A stretch of 5,934 nt of DNA from Ruminococcus sp. UBA1780 (GTDB lineage Bacteria > Bacillota > Clostridia > Oscillospirales > Ruminococcaceae): assembly GCA_002315235.1 (NCBI GenBank), contig DCGK01000099.1, positions 1 through 5,934 on the forward strand. Reading direction: 5' to 3'. Positions 1 to 5,862 of the stretch are shown here, piece by piece (the stretch's first letter is position 1; each line of letters starts with the position of its first letter). The translations under genes were made by a program, and so were the position numbers. The notes beneath the pieces were generated by a model. The model was not told the DNA's origin, did no database searches, and saw nothing but the letters and a program-made list of their open reading frames with translations.

Positions 1-24
1 GATATCCTCTGTGTTGTTATATTT
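1..24. repeat. Left copy of a 24-bp terminal inverted repeat
   Basis: Bases 1-24 (beginning GATATCCTCTGTG) are the exact reverse complement of bases 5910-5933. The match stops at base 25 (A here, where the right copy would need T). In the direction of telA transcription, this sequence follows directly after the telA stem-loop. The outer six bases, GATATC, are self-complementary. What the repeat is cannot be decided from the window. Options are a dispersed intergenic repeat, the end of an insertion element, or an assembly edge inside a repeat. Confidence 0.9.
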
Positions 25-47
25 ACAGTAATTATGAAATTACTGTA
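24..47 (-). terminator. Stem-loop overlapping the telA stop codon
   Basis: A perfect 10-bp stem (TACAGTAATT at 24-33 pairing with AATTACTGTA at 38-47) closes a four-base loop, ATGA, at 34-37. The telA stop codon (40-42) lies inside the right arm. The stem is AT-rich, and no run of T follows it in the direction of telA transcription (AAATATAACAACAC follows). It is therefore a weak candidate for an intrinsic terminator and may instead protect the 3' end of the mRNA. Confidence 0.45.
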
Positions 48-1218
48 CAGCACCCTTCATTTTTGATTTGAAATCTTCCTTGAGTACCTCGAGTCTTCTT
101 GTATCTTCCACTCTCTTTACTCTTGCCTGTTCCTGAATCTGCTTTGTTTCTTCGATACCTCTTACGATTGTAGACCATGTCTTTTCGAGAGTCTCTACCT
201 GAATTGAGCTTCCTGAAGCAAGCTGTGCTGTGAGCTTGGACTGTGCAACTGTATTTTCTGCATTCTTGATGAGAAGTTCGTTTGTCTTCTGGTCAAGAGC
301 GCTCATTGCCTCAGCCTGTACACGCTGTCTCTTAAGCATGATAGCCTGAGCGAGAGCCTGCTTGAATACAGGCATTGTTACGATAAATGCTGAGTTAATC
401 TTTCTGATAAGGTTAAGGTTTGAGTATTCCATTGTCTTGAGCATCGGAATAGTCTGAAGAGCAACGTTTTCAGCAATTCTGAGGTCCATTACTCTCTGGT
501 CAAGTATTTCTCTGCACTGGATAAGGTTATCGAGGTCCATGCGAAGTGTACCGTCTTCAGGAGCTGCTGCAACCTTAGCCTGATATTCCTCGATATAGGC
601 ATCAAGTTCCTTAACACCCTGTTCACCGGCCATGATGTACTTGAGGAGTTCTTCGTAGTAAGCGAGGTTTGATTCAAACATCTTGTCGAGCTTAACGTTT
701 GATTCACCGATCTCTCTTTCATAGCCCTTGAGCTGAAGGTAAATATCATCAACGGCTTTGCCCATTGTATCATATTTTCCGAGGAGCTTTTCGAGTTCTT
801 TCTTTGCATTTGAGAAAAGTTTCTTGAGACCCTTTTCCTCCATTGCAAGTTCCTTGCTGTCGAACTGATCCATAACTGCAGCAAGATTCTGAAGAAGCTT
901 GCCTGAGTCATTGATCTGGTTGATATTCATTGAGTTGAGAACCTGATCTGATGTTCTTGAGATTTCTTCAGCAACCGGACCACCGAATGTTACAATTGAG
1001 TTTGGATTGCTTACGTCAATCTGAGCTGTAAGTCTGTCAATTTCATTTGAGTTAATAATTTTTTCCTGAAGTTCTGTCTTTGCAACCTGAATGTTGAATT
1101 CCGGTTCAGGTGCTACTTCAACAGCCGGTGCTGCAACCGGTTCAGCAACTGCTGTTGCTGTTGTTTCAATCTGTGCTTCCTTAGCTGCTTCTGCGCTTGG
1201 TTTGAAGTTTAATGCCAT
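40..1218 (-). CDS. telA: TelA/YceH-family toxic anion resistance protein
   Basis: This 392-residue protein belongs to the TelA family (PF05816; B. subtilis YceH), linked to resistance to tellurite and other toxic anions and to cell-envelope stress. Its biochemical activity is not established. Residues 1-45 are a disordered Ala/Val/Pro/Glu-rich tail. The family block SIVTFGGPVAEEISRTSD lies at 74-91. The middle is long charged helices, probably coiled coil. The conserved core includes MDLRIAENVALQTIPML (244-260), INSAFIVTMPVFKQALAQA (274-292) and NELLIKNAEN (313-322). The length is normal for the family and no signal peptide or membrane span is visible, so it is probably cytoplasmic. The ATG is preceded by ACGGAG about ten bases upstream. 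It lies 83 bases after yceG on the same strand, so co-transcription is likely. YceG and TelA homologues are neighbours in known Ter-type stress operons. The family call is firm; the substrate is unknown. Confidence 0.93.
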   Translation of the reverse strand: MALNFKPSAEAAKEAQIETTATAVAEPVAAPAVEVAPEPEFNIQVAKTELQEKIINSNEIDRLTAQIDVSNPNSIVTFGGPVAEEISRTSDQVLNSMNINQINDSGKLLQNLAAVMDQFDSKELAMEEKGLKKLFSNAKKELEKLLGKYDTMGKAVDDIYLQLKGYEREIGESNVKLDKMFESNLAYYEELLKYIMAGEQGVKELDAYIEEYQAKVAAAPEDGTLRMDLDNLIQCREILDQRVMDLRIAENVALQTIPMLKTMEYSNLNLIRKINSAFIVTMPVFKQALAQAIMLKRQRVQAEAMSALDQKTNELLIKNAENTVAQSKLTAQLASGSSIQVETLEKTWSTIVRGIEETKQIQEQARVKRVEDTRRLEVLKEDFKSKMKGAVQ

Positions 1219-1254
1219 TTTAATATATCTCCGTTTCTCAGCCGCAAATATAAT

Positions 1255-1286
1255 CAGATATGTATCCGGCTGGATGATACATACTG
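1255..1286 (-). promoter_or_regulatory. Hairpin in the yceG-telA intergenic gap
   Basis: CAG-A-TATGTATC (1255-1266) pairs with GATACATA-CTG (1276-1286), giving an 11-bp stem with one bulged A at 1258 and a nine-base loop. It occupies the middle of the 83-base gap between yceG and telA. No T-run follows on the minus strand, so it is unlikely to be a full terminator. A role in RNA processing, in stabilising one half of the bicistronic message or in partial attenuation of telA is inferred. Confidence 0.5.
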
Positions 1287-1301
1287 TAATATGTTAAAGG
1301 A

Positions 1302-3608
1302 TTATTTTTTCCCTTTAAATATTCTGTCAAAGAATGATACTTTTTCCTGTGGAATTTCCTTTGGTGGTCTGAGTTCACGAGGATGGAAGTCGTACTTGAA
1401 ATTTCCGTGAACAAATTCCTGGAATGCCTCAGGCCTGAGAAATGTTTCAAGATTTTTGTATCCTGTCGGCGTGAAGACTATTATGTCAAAGCCAATCATA
1501 TTGAACAGTGCCAGAAGTATACACTCGAAGGCCTCGAAAGTCTGTTTTCCGTTGGAAACAATGACGATTTTCGGAATATCCTTTGTGAAATCAAATTTCT
1601 GGATTATCTGAAGCAGATTGTTCGGTATATTCAGGCCTGCTGTAAGTACCAGAGGAACAATATCACTTTCAGGGATTGAAAGGAATCCGCTGTCTATGAC
1701 TTCCTGCATTTTGCTGAATATAAGATACTGAACATTGTCAGGTAAATATGTGTAGTTGTTCAGCTGGGATTTGCTGAGCGCTTCTATGTCTATTTTTCCG
1801 CCTTTGCATATTTTTTCAGCGGACTGTCTTGTTACGGCATTTACAGGCTTGAAAAAAGGTGACCTGTGAACGTATACTGACATCGGAGCCAGCTTGAACT
1901 CGATGGATTTGTAGTATTCCTGAAGGTCTCCGTCAGGTATGCCGCTTATTTTTGCAAACAGGTTCGGTACAATTACGTAGTTGTTTTTGCTGTCAAATCC
2001 TGTTCGGTACATTGCCTGCTGGTGCCACATAAGATTAAGCTCATCATAAGTTGTTTTCAGAGTCTGGTTTCTTGAATAGCTGTACTGATGTGTTCTGAAC
2101 ATTGTGTTGTCGTTGTACAGGATATTGTCAAGAGACCTTTCGGCATCATAGGCCATTGTCGCAAGCTTTGTTTTGATTAGTCTGTCAGGGAAAGGCATTC
2201 CGCTTACGGAATCTTTTCTTTCGATAACTGTCAGATTTTCAAAATTCATGGCTCTGACCATCTGGAGAACTGATTTGTCCGGATTGAAATAAAATACGTC
2301 AATACCGCATCTGGCCATCATATTAAGGAATGACAGTTCAACAGTGGTAATCATTCCGTAGTAAAATATAACCGGGGTATCATTTTTATAGAAATCAAAT
2401 GATGATGTTATCTGTCTGAACCAGGTATAAAGCTGTCCTGCCGTGTTGAAAAGATTGTTGGAGCTGATGCTCTGAAGTGTTTCTACAAATGCTTTTTTTG
2501 CAAGAACGGTTCTTCCGATATTGTCGTTTATGAATATACGTTCCGCAAACTGGCCGATCATGGCAGAATCATTTGTTTTTGATATGGAATAGTATTCTTC
2601 AGCTTCCTGATAGGAAGGCTTTCTGAGTTCTGTGAGAAGAAGAAACTGCTTTCCCTTTGCTTCAAGCTCCTCTCTTGCTGTGAAGAGTGAATTGCTGTAG
2701 GTTGCCTCATCATCAAGGCCTATGTACGCTGTAAAATAAACCGGAATGGTTGAATCAGTGCAGACAAGCTTTGAACGTCTTAGCTCGAGCGTTGAAAGAA
2801 TGTCCTTGAAAATGTATTCGTGCTCCGTAGGCAGATACTTTATCATCAGAGGATCAGGAGTGTTCATGATGGCAGATATCTGTTCGTTTGCCTGACACTG
2901 CTGATTATACTGAGCTATATTAATCTTTCCGAGATTTATACTGAGCGGAGTACGGACTGCCCCTTCATACAGAACAGAATATGTACCGTTAATGTCACAT
3001 TCACGGTATGTTTTCTCACCGGTATAGTTTACGTATGTGACTTTGCAGCCAAGACGGCTCATAAGAAGCAGCCAGTAAACCTCGTGACGGGTGATATCGC
3101 CTATGTAAAGAACGTTTGTTACTTCAAATGTTGTGTATCTCAGAGACCAGCACAGAAACTTGATGAGTACGCTTTTCCTTGAGGCTGATGAAGAATCCGC
3201 ATCAACCTCAGCAAGTACTGAAACAAACGCATCTGCGGCTTTTTCCGGGTTTCCTGCAGTGCCTATTCTGCTTATATCCAGAACAGCTGATGACTGCAGT
3301 GTGTCAAGTATGTTTCTCACTGACTCACGGTCCGGATTATCCGGAATATTTACTGATGAATTAATTTTGTTTATTTCGGGATTTGCCGGGTTTGGTACTG
3401 GCTTATCGAAGAAAAGACCTTTTGTCTTTGTATCAACATAAAGAGATGTAAGAAAATCTGCGAAATCCTTTTCGTTATTGTATCCGATATATCTGCTGAA
3501 AGCTGAGTCTGATTTCTGAACAGCCGGTGTGTTCTGTGCCGGAGTACTGACTGTTGTATCAGCAGCAGGCGCTCTGCTTGTTCCTGTACGCCCTAAATTG
3601 ATAGCCAA
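1302..3608 (-). CDS. yceG: YceG-family protein of the Ter-type stress module, with three related internal units
   Basis: A 768-residue protein resembling B. subtilis YceG (PF14266, named as a putative component of a 'biosynthetic module' next to tellurium-resistance genes). Its reaction is unknown. Residues 1-35 are a Thr/Ala/Pro-rich linker. Three similar segments (hydrophobic strand, G-x-x-T turn, helix, then G-x-[KD]-[VI] and a second strand) lie at 165-197 (YIGDITRHE...GCKVTYVN), 412-446 (YYGMITTVE...GIDVFYFNP) and 679-717 (SNGKQTFE...GFDIIVFTP). They look like repeated nucleotide-binding-type beta-alpha-beta units. The tail SFFDRIFKGKK is short and basic. No signal peptide or membrane span is seen. 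The start codon is TTG, supported by AGAGGTGA six bases upstream; no in-frame ATG with a comparable site is near. The gene is followed by telA, its usual partner. From memory the B. subtilis protein is clearly shorter (about 540 residues), so this is a long form. Confidence 0.85.
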   Translation of the reverse strand: MAINLGRTGTSRAPAADTTVSTPAQNTPAVQKSDSAFSRYIGYNNEKDFADFLTSLYVDTKTKGLFFDKPVPNPANPEINKINSSVNIPDNPDRESVRNILDTLQSSAVLDISRIGTAGNPEKAADAFVSVLAEVDADSSSASRKSVLIKFLCWSLRYTTFEVTNVLYIGDITRHEVYWLLLMSRLGCKVTYVNYTGEKTYRECDINGTYSVLYEGAVRTPLSINLGKINIAQYNQQCQANEQISAIMNTPDPLMIKYLPTEHEYIFKDILSTLELRRSKLVCTDSTIPVYFTAYIGLDDEATYSNSLFTAREELEAKGKQFLLLTELRKPSYQEAEEYYSISKTNDSAMIGQFAERIFINDNIGRTVLAKKAFVETLQSISSNNLFNTAGQLYTWFRQITSSFDFYKNDTPVIFYYGMITTVELSFLNMMARCGIDVFYFNPDKSVLQMVRAMNFENLTVIERKDSVSGMPFPDRLIKTKLATMAYDAERSLDNILYNDNTMFRTHQYSYSRNQTLKTTYDELNLMWHQQAMYRTGFDSKNNYVIVPNLFAKISGIPDGDLQEYYKSIEFKLAPMSVYVHRSPFFKPVNAVTRQSAEKICKGGKIDIEALSKSQLNNYTYLPDNVQYLIFSKMQEVIDSGFLSIPESDIVPLVLTAGLNIPNNLLQIIQKFDFTKDIPKIVIVSNGKQTFEAFECILLALFNMIGFDIIVFTPTGYKNLETFLRPEAFQEFVHGNFKYDFHPRELRPPKEIPQEKVSFFDRIFKGKK

Positions 3609-3614
3609 TTATTT

Positions 3615-3622
3615 TCACCTCT
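3615..3622 (-). promoter_or_regulatory. Strong ribosome binding site that fixes the TTG start of yceG
   Basis: On the minus strand AGAGGTGA lies six bases before TTG at 3608-3606. It is close to the ideal Shine-Dalgarno sequence, and it supports the TTG as the true start. Confidence 0.8.
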
Positions 3623-3641
3623 TGTCAAAGTAGTCATTGTA

Positions 3642-3665
3642 AACGAAAAACAGATTATTTTCGTT
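3642..3665 (-). promoter_or_regulatory. Hairpin in the yceG leader RNA
   Basis: AACGAAAA (3642-3649) pairs perfectly with TTTTCGTT (3658-3665) around an eight-base loop (3650-3657). It lies within the predicted leader of about 66 bases, upstream of the ribosome site. The loop carries one copy of the ACAGATT element also found at the promoter. A regulatory role is inferred; the A/T-rich stem is only moderately stable. Confidence 0.45.
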
Positions 3666-3706
3666 CATATATACAGATTAATTATATCAAAAACCGCTAA
3701 ATCTGT
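3650..3706. repeat. Three ACAGATT elements around the yceG promoter (candidate operator)
   Basis: ACAGATT occurs at 3650-3656 and 3673-3679 on the plus strand and inverted (AATCTGT) at 3700-3706. The last two flank the -10 box: one lies near the predicted start site and the other overlaps the -35 box. The two direct copies are 23 bases apart, about two helical turns. This is the layout of a repressor site, but no regulator gene is in the window to assign it to. Confidence 0.4.
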
Positions 3707-3709
3707 CAA
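3681..3709 (-). promoter_or_regulatory. Perfect consensus sigma-A promoter for yceG-telA
   Basis: Read on the minus strand, TTGACA (3709-3704) and TATAAT (3686-3681) are separated by exactly 17 bases (3687-3703), which is a full match to the housekeeping consensus. Transcription should start near 3674, leaving a leader of about 66 bases before yceG. The TGA stop of the upstream Dabb gene (3708-3706) lies inside the -35 box, so yceG-telA can be transcribed independently of it. Confidence 0.85.
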
Positions 3710-4011
3710 ATTTCAAAATCGATGCATGCGCGGCTTTTTCTGACTGCGCAGATGAATTTTCCGAATTCCCTGTGATCCGGATGATTCTGGTATTCGTTAA
3801 GACCGTTCATATCATCGAAGTCACATATAAGAGCAATATCGTAGTTTGTGCTGTCAGCTTCAGGTGAGTTTGTAACTACACTGTATGCTCTGAGTGACGG
3901 AACCTTTGTTCTGAGTGATTCAGCTCTTTTTGCAGCTTCTGCGAGATTTTCAGCCTTTGTTTTTCCTTCTGCTTCTTCAAGAAGTGAGAACATTACTATG
4001 TGTCTTATCAT
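3706..4011 (-). CDS. Dabb-domain (stress-responsive alpha/beta barrel) protein
   Basis: A 101-residue single-domain protein of the Dabb family (PF07876), small ferredoxin-like barrels that work as dimers. The family includes plant stress-responsive proteins and some bacterial enzymes, but most bacterial members, like this one, have no assigned reaction. The diagnostic parts are the opening strand MIRHIVMF (1-8) and the block NYDIALICDFDDMNGL (56-71) followed by NEYQNHPDHREF (72-83). The length is typical and it has no signal peptide, so it is cytoplasmic. The start is chosen because MIRHIVMF is the canonical family N-terminus. The only Shine-Dalgarno candidate, AAAGG, is 12 bases away, so translation may be modest. 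No clear promoter of its own was found. It lies upstream of yceG on the same strand with no terminator between them, so some readthrough is possible, but yceG has its own promoter at its stop codon. Confidence 0.88.
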   Translation of the reverse strand: MIRHIVMFSLLEEAEGKTKAENLAEAAKRAESLRTKVPSLRAYSVVTNSPEADSTNYDIALICDFDDMNGLNEYQNHPDHREFGKFICAVRKSRACIDFEI

Positions 4012-4055
4012 TTCAAATATCTGCCTTTCTGAAACCAGCGTTTTTATGCTAATCA

Positions 4056-4069
4056 GTGACGCTGTGACG
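4056..4069. repeat. Short tandem GTGACG repeat upstream of the divergent promoter
   Basis: GTGACG appears at 4056-4061 and again at 4064-4069, eight bases apart. It sits 12 bases upstream of the -35 box of the rightward promoter and within the leader or promoter zone of the Dabb gene. It could be a half-site pair for a regulator. The repeat is short and may be chance. Confidence 0.25.
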
Positions 4070-4080
4070 TGCTCTTTTAA

Positions 4081-4109
4081 TTGACAAAAAACGTCTGATG
4101 AAGTATAAT
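4081..4109 (+). promoter_or_regulatory. Perfect consensus sigma-A promoter for the acidic protein-CLC unit
   Basis: TTGACA (4081-4086) and TATAAT (4104-4109) are separated by exactly 17 bases. The start site should be near 4116, giving a leader of about 98 bases before the ATG at 4214. This rules out translation from the upstream in-frame ATG at 4115. With only 19 bases between the two downstream genes, the promoter should serve both. Confidence 0.85.
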
Positions 4110-4121
4110 TTTTTATGGTTG

Positions 4122-4145
4122 CACTTATGCATTTAATGCAAAGTG
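4122..4145 (+). promoter_or_regulatory. Bulged dyad just downstream of the predicted start site
   Basis: CACTTATGCATT (4122-4133) is nearly complementary to AATGCAAAGTG (4135-4145). There are eleven pairs, one bulged A at 4127 and a single T at the centre. The inner part, TGCATT-T-AATGCA, is an exact inverted repeat. It starts about six bases after the predicted start site. A loop of one base is too tight for full RNA pairing, so a DNA operator bound by a dimeric repressor is the more natural reading. Confidence 0.45.
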
Positions 4146-4198
4146 TATCGTTATTATTATACTATATACTGTATTTTATGTCAATTAATAAACTTGTA

Positions 4199-4205
4199 CG
4201 GAGGA
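4199..4205 (+). promoter_or_regulatory. Ribosome binding site deciding the start of the acidic protein
   Basis: CGGAGGA ends eight bases before ATG at 4214 (nine bases after the GGAGG core). Earlier in-frame ATGs (4115, 4127, 4136, 4178) lack any such site. Confidence 0.8.
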
Positions 4206-4213
4206 CGGTTTGG

Positions 4214-4543
4214 ATGAAGTATTTTTGTACGCCGGATGAAAGAAACGGAACCTGTTACTATGAATTTCAGAAGGGTGGATTCAATGAGAATTTCTGGCTT
4301 CAGGATTCGCTTCTGATACATGATGATGACTGGTACGACAGTGGTCTTGAGGACTTCTTTTTTACCGAGGTTCCTGATCTGGATGATTATGGTACAACAG
4401 AGATATCACACGAACAGTGGGATGCACTTATGGACAGGTCATCAGACTATGATGAGACTGTAAGAGAAGCTCTTGCTGAACTTGCCGTCTGGGCTGAAGA
4501 AACTTTCAGGGATAATGAAGTTTTTTCGATTCTCGGACTCTGA
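4214..4543 (+). CDS. Highly acidic 109-residue protein of unknown function
   Basis: I do not recognise this family. The protein starts MKYFCTPDERNGTCYYEF and has 15 Asp and 13 Glu against only 2 Lys and 4 Arg, a net charge near -22. Aromatic residues are frequent (FNENFW at 23-28, DDDWYD at 37-42, DFFF at 47-50). The front half looks like short beta strands and acidic loops. Residues 64-100 are probably helical (SHEQWDALMDRSSDYDET, then REALAELAVWAEETF). Two cysteines lie at 5 and 14. There is no signal peptide or membrane segment. The ATG at 4214 was chosen over longer in-frame starts because it alone has a GGAGG site and because the transcript should begin near 4116. The CLC transporter gene follows after 19 bases, so a regulatory or partner role is possible but unproven. 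The reading frame, start site and base composition all support a real gene. Confidence 0.8.
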   Translation: MKYFCTPDERNGTCYYEFQKGGFNENFWLQDSLLIHDDDWYDSGLEDFFFTEVPDLDDYGTTEISHEQWDALMDRSSDYDETVREALAELAVWAEETFRDNEVFSILGL

Positions 4544-4562
4544 TACGGGACAGTGATGTACT

Positions 4563-5858
4563 ATGTATGATTATTACGGAAAATTCAGAAATTATTTTAA
4601 GGACACTTTTTCCTCACTGAAAGTTCTGATTACATGGCTTGTTGCCGGATCTGTTATCGGCGCGGCTGTTGGAATAACAGGTGTGGGATTTCATTATTCA
4701 ATTGATTTTCTTACTGAGTTCAGAAATGAAAACAACTGGATTATCTTTCTGATGCCTGTCGGGGGACTGGCTGTAGTATGGCTTTATACCAGAGCCGGAA
4801 TGCAGAATGACAAGGGCACCAATGCCGTGATTCTTGCAGTTCGTGAGAATGAGAAGCTTCCGTTCCGTACTTCGGTTCTGATATTTGTAAGCACAGTCAT
4901 TACACATTTTGTGGGTGGTTCTTCAGGCAGAGAGGGTGCGGCACTGCAGATTGGCGGAAGTCTTGCTGCTTCAGGCGGAAGATTTCTCCATCTGGGAGAG
5001 AAGGAAAGCAAGATACTTGTAATGAGCGGTATGAGCGCATGCTTTTCTGCACTGTTCGGTACGCCTGTTACAGCTGCTATATTTTCCATTGAAGTTATAA
5101 GTGTCGGAATAATGCATTACAGTGCTATCATTCCGTGCGTTGTGTCTGCGATTACAGCTTTCGAGATTTCCACGTCGCTGAATGTTACTCCTACGTCCTT
5201 CAGCATGATGATGGTACCTGAACTTCAGGAAATAACCCTGATTAAAGTTATTCCGTTTGCAATTGTCTGTGCTCTTGTCAGCAGATTCTTCTGCTTTGTT
5301 ATTCATCGTATAAAGCATATTTTTCAGAAATATATTCCGAACAGATATATTCGCGTACTTGTCGGTTCCGGTATGATTATTCTTATGACGCTTGCGGTCG
5401 GTGACCAGAGATTCAACGGTGCCGGAGGAGACGTTATTTCACAGAGTTTTTCAGACAAAATGGCATTTTACTACTGTATACTTAAGCTTCTGTTTACTGC
5501 AGTTACCCTTGGATGCGGTTTTAAGGGCGGAGAGATTGTACCGGCTTTTTTTGTCGGAGCGACATTCGGAAGCTTTGCTTCTGAATTTTTCGGAATCAAT
5601 TTTTCATTCGGGGCAGGACTCGGCCTTATTGCTCTGTTCTGCGGAGCCACAAACTGTCCTGTTGCTTCACTTCTTATGAGTATTGAGCTTTTCGGAATTG
5701 AAGCAGTACCGTACTTTGCTCTCATATGCGGAATATCCTATCTTGTTTCAGGAGATACCGGACTTTACGGTGAGCAGAAAATAATGTATTCAAGAAAAAT
5801 GCCTGAATTTATTAACAAAACAATAAAAAACAGGAAAAGCGAAATTCAGAAACAATAA
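4563..5858 (+). CDS. CLC-family anion transporter resembling the fluoride (CLC-F) type
   Basis: A 431-residue membrane protein of the CLC family (PF00654), which form homodimeric anion channels or anion/proton antiporters. Hydrophobic helices run through most of residues 20-395, followed by a basic cytoplasmic tail with no CBS domains. The gating-glutamate motif is GREGA (122-126, E124). The usual GSGIP motif is replaced by KGTNAVI (84-90). The third filter motif is GFKGGEIVPAFF (319-330), followed later by GATNCP (361-366) and SIELFG (373-378). The internal proton glutamate of E. coli ClcA (E203) aligns with V178 in FGTPVTAAIFSIEV. These departures match what I know of CLC-F and related clostridial proteins, but GREGA differs from the usual CLC-F GREGT/V, so fluoride is not certain and chloride transport is possible. 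The ATG at 4563 has only a weak upstream site; an in-frame stop at 4554 prevents extension. Translational coupling to the preceding gene is plausible. Confidence 0.9.
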   Translation: MYDYYGKFRNYFKDTFSSLKVLITWLVAGSVIGAAVGITGVGFHYSIDFLTEFRNENNWIIFLMPVGGLAVVWLYTRAGMQNDKGTNAVILAVRENEKLPFRTSVLIFVSTVITHFVGGSSGREGAALQIGGSLAASGGRFLHLGEKESKILVMSGMSACFSALFGTPVTAAIFSIEVISVGIMHYSAIIPCVVSAITAFEISTSLNVTPTSFSMMMVPELQEITLIKVIPFAIVCALVSRFFCFVIHRIKHIFQKYIPNRYIRVLVGSGMIILMTLAVGDQRFNGAGGDVISQSFSDKMAFYYCILKLLFTAVTLGCGFKGGEIVPAFFVGATFGSFASEFFGINFSFGAGLGLIALFCGATNCPVASLLMSIELFGIEAVPYFALICGISYLVSGDTGLYGEQKIMYSRKMPEFINKTIKNRKSEIQKQ

Positions 5859-5862
5859 AAAT

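Noticed and set aside
489..1297. Open frames at 489-911 (minus) and 1091-1297 (plus) overlapping telA
   Set aside because: They lie in alternative frames of the telA gene. The repetitive Ala/Gly/Ser-rich plus-strand product is the antisense reading of telA's low-complexity N-terminal tail.
2820..3441. Plus-strand open frames inside yceG (for example 2820-3182 and 3133-3441)
   Set aside because: They are antisense to a well-supported gene, have no convincing ribosome site, and their translations look like no known protein.
3673..3706. Terminator between the Dabb gene and yceG formed by ACAGATT/AATCTGT
   Set aside because: A seven-base AT-rich stem with a 20-base loop and no following T-run is not a plausible terminator. 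The elements fit an operator better.
4030..4110. Minus-strand promoter for the Dabb gene (for example GTCACA with a TAAAAA-like -10)
   Set aside because: The boxes match the consensus poorly. Something must drive the gene, but no candidate is strong enough to annotate.
4115..4213. Longer version of the acidic protein starting at the in-frame ATG at 4115 (33 extra residues, partly hydrophobic)
   Set aside because: The predicted transcript begins at about 4116, no ribosome site precedes the upstream ATGs, and the extension would translate the dyad and AT-rich leader. The GGAGG before 4214 is decisive.
4012..4213. Fluoride riboswitch upstream of the CLC unit
   Set aside because: The characteristic GATGG...GTTCGCC core is not seen on either strand of this gap.
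4698..5725. Open frames opposite or out of frame with the CLC gene (4698-4907, 4784-5089, 4971-5318, 5392-5679, 5471-5725)
   Set aside because: All overlap a full-length, motif-complete CLC gene and lack ribosome sites or recognisable domains.
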